NCBI GenBank assembly: GCA_000193795.2 | Contig: AEPI01000132.1 | Coordinates: 1-19,671, forward strand | DNA length: 19,671 nucleotides | Source: Neisseria lactamica NS19 | Lineage (GTDB): Bacteria; Pseudomonadota; Gammaproteobacteria; Burkholderiales; Neisseriaceae | Direction of reading: 5' to 3' | Part shown: positions 5,015-12,459 of the stretch, piece by piece | Layout of the letters: each line of letters begins with the position of its first letter | How positions within the stretch are numbered: the first letter of the stretch is position 1 | Translations under genes and position numbers: made by a program | The notes under the pieces: generated by a model | Databases searched by the model: none | The model's input: the letters and a program-made list of their open reading frames with translations, nothing else | What the model was told of the DNA's origin: nothing

Positions 5015-7318
5015 ATGAATACGCAAGCGCACGCCCCACATACCGATTCCAATACGCTGATGCTCGGCCGATACGCCGAACGCGCTTATCTCGAATACGC
5101 CATGAGCGTGGTTAAAGGCCGCGCGCTGCCTGAAGTTTCAGACGGCCAGAAACCCGTGCAGCGGCGCATTTTGTTTGCCATGCGCGATATGGGTTTGACG
5201 GCGGGGGCGAAGCCGGTGAAATCCGCGCGCGTGGTCGGTGAGATTTTGGGTAAATACCATCCGCACGGCGACAGTTCCGCCTATGAGGCGATGGTGCGCA
5301 TGGCGCAGGATTTTACCTTGCGCTACCCCTTGATCGACGGCATCGGCAACTTCGGTTCGCGCGACGGCGACGGGGCGGCGGCGATGCGTTACACCGAGGC
5401 GCGCCTCACGCCGATTGCGGAATTGCTGTTGTCCGAAATCAATCAGGGGACGGTGGATTTCGTGCCGAACTACGACGGCGCGTTTGACGAACCGCTGCAC
5501 CTGCCCGCCCGCCTGCCTATGGTGCTGCTCAACGGTGCGTCGGGCATCGCGGTGGGCATGGCGACTGAAATCCCATCACACAATTTGAACGAAGTGACGC
5601 AGGCGGCGATTGCGCTGTTGAAGAAACCGACGCTGGAAACCGCCGACCTGATGCAATACATCCCCGCTCCCGATTTTGCCGGCGGCGGTCAAATCATCAC
5701 GCCGGCGGACGAATTGCGCCGGATTTACGAAACCGGCAAGGGCAGCGTGCGCGTGCGTGCGCGTTACGAAATCGAGAAGCTGGCGCGCGGACAATGGCGC
5801 GTCATCGTAACCGAGCTGCCGCCGAACGCCAATTCCGCCAAAATCCTTGCCGAAATCGAAGAACAGACCAACCCGAAACCGAAAGCGGGCAAAAAGCAGC
5901 TCAACCAAGACCAGCTCAACACCAAAAAGCTGATGCTGGATTTAATCGACCGCGTACGCGACGAGTCCGACGGCGAACATCCCGTGCGCCTTGTATTTGA
6001 ACCAAAATCCAGCCGCATCGATACCGATACCTTCATCAACACGCTGATGGCGCAAACTTCGCTGGAAGGCAATGTGTCCATGAACTTGGTGATGATGGGT
6101 TTGGACAACCGCCCCGCGCAGAAAAACCTGAAAACGATTTTGCAGGAATGGTTGGATTTCCGCACCGTTACCGTAACACGCCGTCTGAAATTCCGTTTGA
6201 ACCAAGTGGAAAAACGGCTGCACATCCTCGAAGGCCGTCTGAAAGTCTTTCTGCACATCGACGAAGTGATTAAAGTCATCCGCGAATCAGACGACCCGAA
6301 AGCTGACCTGATGGCGGTGTTCGGGCTGACCGAAATCCAAGCCGAAGACATTTTGGAAATCCGCCTGCGCCAGTTGGCGCGTTTGGAAGGGTTCAAACTC
6401 GAAAAAGAATTGAACGAATTGCGTGAGGAACAAGGCCGTCTGAATATCCTTTTGGGCGACGAAAACGAAAAACGCAAGCTGATGATTAAAGAGATGCAGG
6501 CGGACATGAAGCAGTTTGGCGACGCGCGCCGCACGTTGGTGGAAGAAGCCGGACGCGCCGTATTGACGCAAACTACCGCCGACGAACCGATCACGCTGAT
6601 TCTGTCGGAAAAAGGCTGGATACGCAGCCGTGCCGGACACAATCTCGATTTGAGCCAAACCGCGTTCAAAGAAGGCGACCGCCTCAAGCAAACCCTTGAA
6701 GGCCGCACAGTGTTACCCGTCGTCATTCTGGATTCATCGGGCAGGACCTACACGCTCGATGCCGCCGAAATCCCCGGCGGACGCGGCGACGGCGTACCGG
6801 TCTCATCGTTAATCGAACTGCAAAACGGCGCGAAACCTGTCGCCATGCTCACCGGACAGCCCGAGCAGCATTACCTGCTCTCAGGCAGCGGTGGCTACGG
6901 CTTCATCGCCAAGTTAGCCGATATGGTCGGACGCGTGAAAGCGGGCAAAGTGGTGATGACCGCAGACAGCGGCGAAACCGTCCTGCCGCCGGTTGCCGTC
7001 TATGCCTCCTCGTTCATCAACCCCGACTGCAAAATCATTGCCGCCACCAGTCAAAACCGCGCCCTCGCCTTCCCCATCGGCGAATTGAAAATCATGGCGA
7101 AAGGCAAAGGGCTGCAAATCATCGGATTGAACCCCGGCGAATCGATGACGCATACCGCCGTTTCTTCCGGGCCGGAAATCCTGATTGAAAGCGAAGGCAG
7201 GCGCGGCGCGGCGCACAAAGACCGCATCCCCGTCGCCCTGCTTGAGGCAAAACGCGGCAAAAAAGGCAAACTATTACCCATATCGGGCAGCCTGAAACAG
7301 CTTTCTTCCCCCAAATAA
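5015..7318 (+). CDS. parC: DNA topoisomerase IV subunit A
   Basis: Breakage-reunion subunit of topoisomerase IV, which with ParE unlinks daughter chromosomes. At 767 aa it is the usual ParC length. Catalytic Tyr126 follows Arg125 (MRYTEARL). The quinolone-resistance region around residues 81-95 (YHPHGDSSAYEAMVR) has Asp86, Ser87, Ser88 and Glu91, the residues I recall as wild type in gonococcal and meningococcal ParC, so no known ParC quinolone-resistance change is visible. The C-terminal part from about 530 is the beta-pinwheel DNA-binding domain. The gene contains several uptake sequences: reverse DUS10 at 5137-5146, DUS10 at 6180-6189, and AG-DUS at 6232-6243 and 6433-6444. Only 19 bases separate it from the downstream kinase gene, so cotranscription is likely. 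Confidence 0.96.
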   Translation: MNTQAHAPHTDSNTLMLGRYAERAYLEYAMSVVKGRALPEVSDGQKPVQRRILFAMRDMGLTAGAKPVKSARVVGEILGKYHPHGDSSAYEAMVRMAQDFTLRYPLIDGIGNFGSRDGDGAAAMRYTEARLTPIAELLLSEINQGTVDFVPNYDGAFDEPLHLPARLPMVLLNGASGIAVGMATEIPSHNLNEVTQAAIALLKKPTLETADLMQYIPAPDFAGGGQIITPADELRRIYETGKGSVRVRARYEIEKLARGQWRVIVTELPPNANSAKILAEIEEQTNPKPKAGKKQLNQDQLNTKKLMLDLIDRVRDESDGEHPVRLVFEPKSSRIDTDTFINTLMAQTSLEGNVSMNLVMMGLDNRPAQKNLKTILQEWLDFRTVTVTRRLKFRLNQVEKRLHILEGRLKVFLHIDEVIKVIRESDDPKADLMAVFGLTEIQAEDILEIRLRQLARLEGFKLEKELNELREEQGRLNILLGDENEKRKLMIKEMQADMKQFGDARRTLVEEAGRAVLTQTTADEPITLILSEKGWIRSRAGHNLDLSQTAFKEGDRLKQTLEGRTVLPVVILDSSGRTYTLDAAEIPGGRGDGVPVSSLIELQNGAKPVAMLTGQPEQHYLLSGSGGYGFIAKLADMVGRVKAGKVVMTADSGETVLPPVAVYASSFINPDCKIIAATSQNRALAFPIGELKIMAKGKGLQIIGLNPGESMTHTAVSSGPEILIESEGRRGAAHKDRIPVALLEAKRGKKGKLLPISGSLKQLSSPK

Positions 7319-7337
7319 CCCCGATTCCGCACATATT

Positions 7338-8930
7338 ATGGTGATTTCCAACCCCCGCGAACTTGAAAAACTCAAAGACCGGATTCCCAATCTGATCAAC
7401 ATCATCCGCGTCGCCATCGTTTTCCCGCTGATGATTATGCACATCCTCGGGCTGGAAACCGGCAGCCGTGCGAACCTGCACGCTTCGTGGACGGCGTGGG
7501 CGTTTTATGTTTGGCTCGCCATTGCCTGCTGGCTGATTTTCTTTACCATCATCCATCCGCATTGGCAATGGCAGTCGCTGAAAATGCCGCGTTTCAGCGC
7601 AGTGGTAGACATTACCATGATCGGCGTGCTGACCTACCTGTTCGGCGGCATCGACTCCGGCTTCGGCATCCTGATCCTGCCCTTCGTCGTCTGCTCCTGC
7701 CTGCTCAGCTACGGGCGTTACCCCCTGCTCTATTCCAGCTACGCCGCCATCCTGCTGATATTCAACGCCATTGCCGACGGCAATATCGGACAATACCCGC
7801 TCATATCGGATACCCGGACCGCCTCGACAACCTTCATCCTCGTCGCCGCCTCTTATCTTTCCGCCATCTTCACCTCCCTGTCGGTCAGATACATCGACAG
7901 CGCCGGCCGGCTGGCACACGACAACCACCTCGCCTACCGGCGCATCAAAGGCTTGAGCCAAACCGTACTCGAACGCGTCCGGGAAGCCGTCGTCGTCATC
8001 AATACCGACGGGCTGGCGGTACTGTTCAACCGGAAGGCGAAAGACCTTTTTCCCGCGCTCGAAATCGGACGGCGCACCGATCTGTCCGATTCTGCCGCCG
8101 AACTGTGGGACAAAGCGTCGCCGCACACTTTCGAATACGTCCTCGGCATACCCGGCCTGAACGCCGGCATCCGCGCCGTGCCGGTCAACAAAGGGCCGGA
8201 CAAGCTGCTTATCCTCTACATCCGCCCCCAAAGCGAAATTCAGGCGGAAGCCCTGTCCGTCAAACTTGCCGCGCTCGGACAACTGACCGCCAACCTCGCC
8301 CACGAAATCCGCAACCCGATGTCCGCCATCCGCCACGCCAACGACCTGCTGCGCGAAAATATGGAAGCGGGGGCGGCAGATCCGTTGCACGCCAAATTGT
8401 GCAAAATCATCGACGGCAACGTCTGCCGCATCGACAAAATGCTCGAAGACATCTCCTCGCTCAACAAGCGCAACAAAACCGAACGCCAAGCCATCGACCT
8501 GATGCCGTTTTGGGCGGAATTCAAACAAGAGTTCCTGCTCGGCCATCCCGATGCCGCCGGCTGCATCCGCCTGAATATTCAAGGCGGCAGCCCGACCGCC
8601 TATTTCGATTCCGCCCACCTGCGGCAAATTATGTGGAATCTCGCCAACAACGCGTGGCGGCACAGCCGCAAACAGCCCGGATCGATTTCCGTCACCATCC
8701 GCCCCGCACAAAAAAACACCGTCTGCATCCTCTTTGCCGACGACGGCGGCGGCGTGCCGCCCGAAGTGCAGGAACACCTGTTCGAACCCTTTTACACCAC
8801 AGCGGAAAACGGCACCGGCCTCGGGCTGTATGTCGCCCGAGAACTGGCGCACGCCAATTTCGGTGATTTGACCTACCTGCCGGAAGCCAAATGTTTCAAA
8901 CTCACATTACCGGAAAAAAGCAATGACTGA
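7338..8930 (+). CDS. pilS: PilS-like membrane sensor histidine kinase
   Basis: A 530-aa sensor with six predicted N-terminal membrane helices (about residues 20-180), a PAS-like linker (LERVREAVVVINTDGLAVLFN, about 211-231), a DHp domain with phospho-acceptor His322 in LTANLAHEIRNPMSAIRH, and a complete HATPase domain: N-box LANNAWRHS with Asn437/438, G1 DDGGGVPPE, F-box HLFEPFYTT and G2 NGTGLGLYVA. The six-helix architecture and a σ54-type partner fit PilS, which in Pseudomonas controls pilin transcription. All catalytic motifs are present, so the gene looks functional. No strong ribosome site precedes ATG 7338; translation may depend on coupling to parC. Its end overlaps the regulator start by 8 bp. 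Assignment to PilS rather than another NtrB-type kinase rests on architecture and partner. Confidence 0.8.
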   Translation: MVISNPRELEKLKDRIPNLINIIRVAIVFPLMIMHILGLETGSRANLHASWTAWAFYVWLAIACWLIFFTIIHPHWQWQSLKMPRFSAVVDITMIGVLTYLFGGIDSGFGILILPFVVCSCLLSYGRYPLLYSSYAAILLIFNAIADGNIGQYPLISDTRTASTTFILVAASYLSAIFTSLSVRYIDSAGRLAHDNHLAYRRIKGLSQTVLERVREAVVVINTDGLAVLFNRKAKDLFPALEIGRRTDLSDSAAELWDKASPHTFEYVLGIPGLNAGIRAVPVNKGPDKLLILYIRPQSEIQAEALSVKLAALGQLTANLAHEIRNPMSAIRHANDLLRENMEAGAADPLHAKLCKIIDGNVCRIDKMLEDISSLNKRNKTERQAIDLMPFWAEFKQEFLLGHPDAAGCIRLNIQGGSPTAYFDSAHLRQIMWNLANNAWRHSRKQPGSISVTIRPAQKNTVCILFADDGGGVPPEVQEHLFEPFYTTAENGTGLGLYVARELAHANFGDLTYLPEAKCFKLTLPEKSND

Positions 8931-10434
8931 ACTGCAACATCCCGTCCTCGTCGTCGATGACGAAACCGATATTCTCGACCTGATGGAAATGACCCTGATG
9001 AAAATGGGGTTGCGCGTCCATACCGCATCGGGCGTTGCCGAAGCCAAAAACAAGCTCGACAGCCAACGCTATTCGCTCGTCCTGACCGATATGCGTATGC
9101 CGGACGGCTCGGGGCTGGAAGTCGTCCAACACATCAACAGCCGCCTGCTCGATACGCCGGTTGCCGTCATCACCGCCTTCGGCAATGCCGATCAGGCACA
9201 GGAAGCCCTGCGTTGCGGCGCGTTCGACTACATCCAAAAACCCATCACCCTCGCCCGGCTGCGCTCCCTCGTCAAATCGGCAATTTCCGTTTCCGAAAAC
9301 CAAAACAAAATCCCCGAACCGCCCGTTCGGACGGTATCGGAAACACCGTTCCCTGGACCGTCCGACCCCGCCGTGCAGACACCGCAGGCGGATGCGCCCG
9401 CCCTTCCCGGCGGCATCCCCTATGCAGAACCCGATATGCCCCGCCTGCTCGGCAGCTCTCCGCAGATGGTCGAAATCCGCCACCTCATCCGCCGCCTCGC
9501 ATCCGGCAAAGTCCCCGTCTATATTTCCGGCGAGTCCGGCACGGGCAAGGAACAGGCGGCGCGCACCATACACGAACTGTCCGACCGCGCGGGCAAGCCC
9601 TTCGTCGCCGTCAACTGCGGCGCGATTCCCGAAAACCTGATGGAAAGCGAATTTTTCGGCTACCGCAAAGGCAGTTTTACCGGTGCCGACAAAGACCACG
9701 ACGGCTTTTTCCGCCACGCCGGCGGCGGTACTTTATTTTTGGACGAAGTCGCCGACCTGCCCCTTTCCATGCAGGTCAAACTCCTGCGCGCGATTCAAGA
9801 AAAAGCCGTGCGCCGTATCGGCGATACCGCCGAGCAGCCCGTCGATGTCCGCATCGTCTGCGCCACCCACAAAAACCTCGAAGCCCTTGTCGAAAGCGGC
9901 GCATTCCGCCAAGACCTGTATTACCGCCTCAATGTCGTCAGCCTCAATATGCCGTCCCTGCGTGAAATGCGCGAAGATTTGAAGCTGCTCATCCCCTACC
10001 TCCTGTACAAACACAGCCGCAACAACCGGCCTTACACACTCTCCCCCGCCGCGCAACAGATGCTCCTGAATTACAGCTATCCGGGCAATTTCCGCGAACT
10101 CGAAAACATCCTCGAACGCGCCGTCGCCCTGTGCGTCGGACATACCGTGCAAATCGACGACCTGCAAATCCAAGATGTGCGCCACAAGCCCGTCCGGACG
10201 GAAACCGCCGCCCGCGCCGCCGATACCTTGCCGTCTGAAGCGTCCGCCCCGTCCCGCGTCCTGCCGTTCGACCCCGATACTATGCAGATACAGGACTATC
10301 TCGACCAAATCGAACGCGACATCATCGAACAAACCCTCAAACAAACCGAAGGCAACCGCACGCAGGCCGCCAAACGCTTGGGCATCAGCTTCCGCTCGAT
10401 GCGCTACCGGATGGAACGCCTCAACATCTGCTGA
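8923..10434 (+). CDS. pilR: PilR-like σ54-dependent response regulator
   Basis: A 503-aa NtrC-class activator. The receiver (1-120) has acidic Asp12/Asp13, phospho-acceptor Asp56, Thr84 and Lys106. A Pro-rich linker (about 130-175) leads to the AAA+ domain with Walker A GESGTGKE (203-210), the σ54-contact loop GSFTGA (250-255) and Walker B GGTLFLDE (268-275). A Fis-type HTH closes the protein (EGNRTQAAKRLGISFRSMRY). GSFTGA replaces the usual GAFTGA; I recall the same Ser in Pseudomonas PilR, and the C-terminal IQDYLDQIERDIIEQ also resembles PilR. Phosphorylation by the overlapping kinase should drive ATP-dependent opening at σ54 promoters. From memory, pathogenic Neisseria carry a defective rpoN, so what it activates is unclear. 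One DUS10 (10230-10239) lies in the inter-domain linker. Confidence 0.85.
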   Translation: MTELQHPVLVVDDETDILDLMEMTLMKMGLRVHTASGVAEAKNKLDSQRYSLVLTDMRMPDGSGLEVVQHINSRLLDTPVAVITAFGNADQAQEALRCGAFDYIQKPITLARLRSLVKSAISVSENQNKIPEPPVRTVSETPFPGPSDPAVQTPQADAPALPGGIPYAEPDMPRLLGSSPQMVEIRHLIRRLASGKVPVYISGESGTGKEQAARTIHELSDRAGKPFVAVNCGAIPENLMESEFFGYRKGSFTGADKDHDGFFRHAGGGTLFLDEVADLPLSMQVKLLRAIQEKAVRRIGDTAEQPVDVRIVCATHKNLEALVESGAFRQDLYYRLNVVSLNMPSLREMREDLKLLIPYLLYKHSRNNRPYTLSPAAQQMLLNYSYPGNFRELENILERAVALCVGHTVQIDDLQIQDVRHKPVRTETAARAADTLPSEASAPSRVLPFDPDTMQIQDYLDQIERDIIEQTLKQTEGNRTQAAKRLGISFRSMRYRMERLNIC

Positions 10435-10474
10435 CGGCGAAACCCTATCCGGCAACACCGGCAAACCCCAAAAA

Positions 10475-10517
10475 ATGCCGTCTGAAACGGCATCGGGGAA
10501 GCGGGTGTTTTCCCGCC
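10475..10517 (+). terminator. DUS with short hairpins between pilR and rsmJ
   Basis: AT-DUS at 10475-10486 is followed by ACGGCAT, giving a 7-bp ATGCCGT/ACGGCAT stem (loop CTGAA), then GCGGG/CCCGC around TGTTTT at 10501-10516. There is no T-run, so termination may be weak and rsmJ may receive read-through from the pilR transcript. Confidence 0.4.
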
Positions 10518-10538
10518 GGCAAACAGACAAAAAACACT

Positions 10539-11291
10539 ATGACCGACATCCTCATTGACGACACCGCCACCGAAGCCGTCCGTGCCCTGATACGGGCATT
10601 CCCCCTCGTACCCGTTTCCCGGCCGCCCGAACAAGGCAGTTACCTCCTTGCCGAACACGATACCGTCAGCCTCAGGCTTGCCGGAGAAAAAAGCAGCGTC
10701 ATCGTCGACTTTGCCTCCGGCGCGGCACAATACCGGCGCACAAAAGGCGGGGGCGAACTCATCGCCAAAGCCGTCAACCATACCGCCAAACCCACCGTGT
10801 GGGATGCGACCGCCGGATTGGGGCGCGACAGCTTCGTCCTCGCCTCGCTCGGACTGACCGTTACCGCCTTCGAGCAACATCCCTCCGTCGCCTGCCTGCT
10901 TTCAGACGGCATCCGCCGCGCCCTCCCCAATCCCGAAACGCAAGACACCGCCGCGCGCATCAACCTCCATTTCGGCAACGCCGCAGTACAAATGCCCGCC
11001 CTTGTTCAAACACAAGGCAAACCCGACATCGTCTATCTCGACCCCATGTATCCCGAACGCCGCAAAAGTGCCGCCGTCAAAAAAGAAATGGCCTACTTCC
11101 ACCGGCTCGTCGGCGAGGCGCAGGATGAGGCCGTCCTCCTCCATACCGCCCGACAGACTGCAAAAAAACGCGTCGTCGTCAAACGCCCGCGCCTCGGCGA
11201 ATTGCTTGCCGGGCAAACCCCCGCCTACCAATACACCGGCAAAAGCACCCGCTTCGACGTTTACCTGCCCTACGAACCGGACAAGGGATGA
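10539..11291 (+). CDS. rsmJ: 16S rRNA (guanine-1516-N2)-methyltransferase
   Basis: A 250-aa class I SAM methyltransferase of the RsmJ (YhiQ) family, which makes m2G1516 in 16S rRNA of the small ribosomal subunit. Seen: SAM motif I DATAGLGRD (89-97), acidic Glu112 after the second strand (FEQHP), the catalytic-loop DPMYPER (168-174) and the family hallmark KSAAVKKEM (176-184). Length matches the E. coli protein (about 250 aa). ATG 10539 has no clear ribosome site, but no better start is seen and the N-terminus aligns with the family. It lies 104 bases after pilR. A perfect AT-DUS (reverse, 10901-10912) lies in the coding sequence. Confidence 0.9.
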   Translation: MTDILIDDTATEAVRALIRAFPLVPVSRPPEQGSYLLAEHDTVSLRLAGEKSSVIVDFASGAAQYRRTKGGGELIAKAVNHTAKPTVWDATAGLGRDSFVLASLGLTVTAFEQHPSVACLLSDGIRRALPNPETQDTAARINLHFGNAAVQMPALVQTQGKPDIVYLDPMYPERRKSAAVKKEMAYFHRLVGEAQDEAVLLHTARQTAKKRVVVKRPRLGELLAGQTPAYQYTGKSTRFDVYLPYEPDKG

Positions 11292-11471
11292 CACACATAA
11301 AACAAGACACCTGAAAATTTATCGTTCTTATGCAAACGAGAAACCGGTTTTTTGCGTTTCGGCTGTTTTGGATAAGTCATCACACCTTAGAGTTTGTCAT
11401 TCACACGGAAGTGGGAATCCGATTCGTTCAGTTTTAGTTGTTTTCGAGCTTCAGGCAACTTCCAAACCGTC

Positions 11472-11567
11472 ATTCACACGAAAGTGGGAATCTGGAAATG
11501 AAAAGCAGCAGGAATTTATTGGAAATGACCGAAACCGAACGGACCGGATTCCCGCCTGCGCGGGAAT
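11472..11567. repeat. NIME unit 1 (dRS3-RS-dRS3, 96 bp)
   Basis: This unit is bounded by a degenerate dRS3 (ATTCACACGAAAGTGGGAAT) and a perfect one (ATTCCCGCCTGCGCGGGAAT at 11548). The RS core contains GGAATTTATTGGAAATGACC. It is exactly the same length as units 2 and 3. A further divergent dRS3 lies upstream at 11399-11418. Confidence 0.85.
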
Positions 11568-11577
11568 GACGAGATTT

Positions 11578-11690
11578 TAAGTTGCTGTTTTTGAGCTTCT
11601 GTTTCGGGTTGCTGTTTTTGAGGGAATGACGGGACTTTAGGTTGCTGCTTTTGATTTTCTGTTTTGAGGGAATGCCGAGATTTTGGATTG
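11578..11690. repeat. Degenerate GTTGCTG(C/T)TTTTGA repeats
   Basis: Three copies of GTTGCTGTTTTTGA or GTTGCTGCTTTTGA begin at 11581, 11608 and 11641. They are interspersed with GAGGGAATG(A/C)CG remnants of dRS3 ends. They look like decayed RS units rather than coding DNA. Confidence 0.6.
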
Positions 11691-11728
11691 TGTCATTTAT
11701 CGGAAAAAACCAAAACCTTTCCGTCGTC

Positions 11729-11824
11729 ATTCCCACGAAAGTGGGAATCTAGAAATGAAAGGCAACTGGAATTTATTGGAAATGACCGAAACCGAACGGA
11801 CTGGATTCCCGCCTACGCGGGAAT
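11729..11824. repeat. NIME unit 2 (dRS3-RS-dRS3, 96 bp)
   Basis: dRS3 copies at 11729-11748 and 11805-11824 flank a core nearly identical to unit 1, with small differences (GGCAACTGG for AGCAGCAGG, CTGGATT for CCGGATT). Confidence 0.88.
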
Positions 11825-11879
11825 GACGGGGGTTTGTCGGAAATGACGGATTCGTCCGAACGGAAACTTGTATCCCGTC

Positions 11880-11975
11880 ATTCCCACGAAAGTGGGAATC
11901 TGGAAATGAAAAGCAGCAGGAATTTATTGGAAATGACCGAAACCGAACGGACCGGATTCCCGCCTGCGCGGGAAT
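11880..11975. repeat. NIME unit 3 (dRS3-RS-dRS3, 96 bp)
   Basis: dRS3 copies at 11880-11899 and 11956-11975 flank a core that, over the stretch read, is the same as unit 1, which suggests recent duplication or gene conversion. Confidence 0.88.
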
Positions 11976-12158
11976 GACGATGTAAAATTATCCGGGATGC
12001 AATAAAGACAGGCTTTCGCATCTGTGGGAATGGCGGCGGAAAGATGATTTTTATTTTTTCACAAAAATCCGCACCTTAATCAGTTGGCGGTTAAACCAAA
12101 CTTTTAGGGTGCAGATTACTTTTTATGGTTTCAGACGGCATTTTGACAGGCGGCAAAC

Positions 12159-12365
12159 CTATTTCGGCAATACCAAAAACTTAATCAATAACTCCTTGAA
12201 CACAAAACCGAACACGCCCAAGCCCAAGACCAAAAACAAAATGGCGATGCCGAATTTGCCCGCTTTGGACTCCTTGCCCAAATTCCAAACGATAAAACCT
12301 AAAAAAATAATCAAACCGGTCAGGCAGATTTTCAACGCCCAATCGGCAAAAACCGCTTCATCCAT
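12159..12365 (-). CDS. Small membrane protein, DUF2788-like
   Basis: A 68-aa protein starting MDEAVFADWALKICLTGL with two predicted membrane helices (about residues 13-30 and 38-60) joined by a short polar loop (GKESKAGKFG). This layout resembles the DUF2788 family of small inner-membrane proteins, whose function is not known to me. Start ATG at 12365 has AGGA about seven bases upstream; a longer in-frame reading into the metZ spacer would cross the DUS hairpin and is unlikely. It lies downstream of metZ on the same strand, separated by an inverted-DUS hairpin, so it is probably transcribed separately or by read-through. Confidence 0.72.
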   Translation of the reverse strand: MDEAVFADWALKICLTGLIIFLGFIVWNLGKESKAGKFGIAILFLVLGLGVFGFVFKELLIKFLVLPK

Positions 12366-12408
12366 ATTTTTTCCTATTGCTAATGTGTATGCCGTACGCG
12401 ATAAGGGT

Positions 12409-12451
12409 TTCAGACGGCATTGGCGGTATTTTCCCGCCGATGCCGTCTGAA
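12409..12451 (-). terminator. Inverted-DUS hairpin after metZ
   Basis: Reverse DUS (12409-12420) and forward DUS (12440-12451) enclose GGCGG/CCGCC, giving a long stem with a short TATTTTC loop. It lies nine bases past the metZ stop and serves as its terminator. Confidence 0.85.
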
Positions 12452-12459
12452 ACACGCAA

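Larger units (their letters stand above)
11292..12158. other. Gene-free repeat array (NIME) between rsmJ and the DUF2788-like gene
   Basis: These 867 bases hold no supportable gene. They contain eight dRS3 or dRS3-like 20-mers (11399, 11472, 11548, 11729, 11805, 11880, 11956 and related remnants), three 96-bp NIME units, a block of GTTGCTGTTTTTGA-type repeats (about 11578-11690), an imperfect palindrome (12078-12115) and a single reverse AT-DUS at 12130-12141. Such arrays are typical recombination-prone intergenic DNA of the meningococcus group. Confidence 0.85.

Noticed and set aside
4846..5052. Minus-strand 68-codon frame across the parC leader
   Set aside because: It overlaps the probable REP2 element and parC start. 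Such frames recur wherever the repeat occurs and do not indicate a gene.
5255..5290. Possible fluoroquinolone-resistance changes in parC
   Set aside because: Residues 86, 87, 88 and 91 are Asp, Ser, Ser and Glu, which I recall as the susceptible wild type.
7119..8852. Long minus-strand open frame (577 codons) opposite the kinase gene
   Set aside because: It lies antisense to a kinase with all conserved motifs, has no ribosome site or recognisable domain, and its composition is that of a GC-biased shadow frame.
11399..11975. CRISPR array
   Set aside because: The repeated 20-mers are dRS3 palindromes with repeated rather than unique intervening cores, and no cas gene is in the window.
12109..12450. 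Plus-strand frame opposite the DUF2788-like gene
   Set aside because: The minus-strand reading gives two clean membrane helices and a ribosome site; the plus frame contains a DUS and low-complexity Lys/Pro/Asn sequence.
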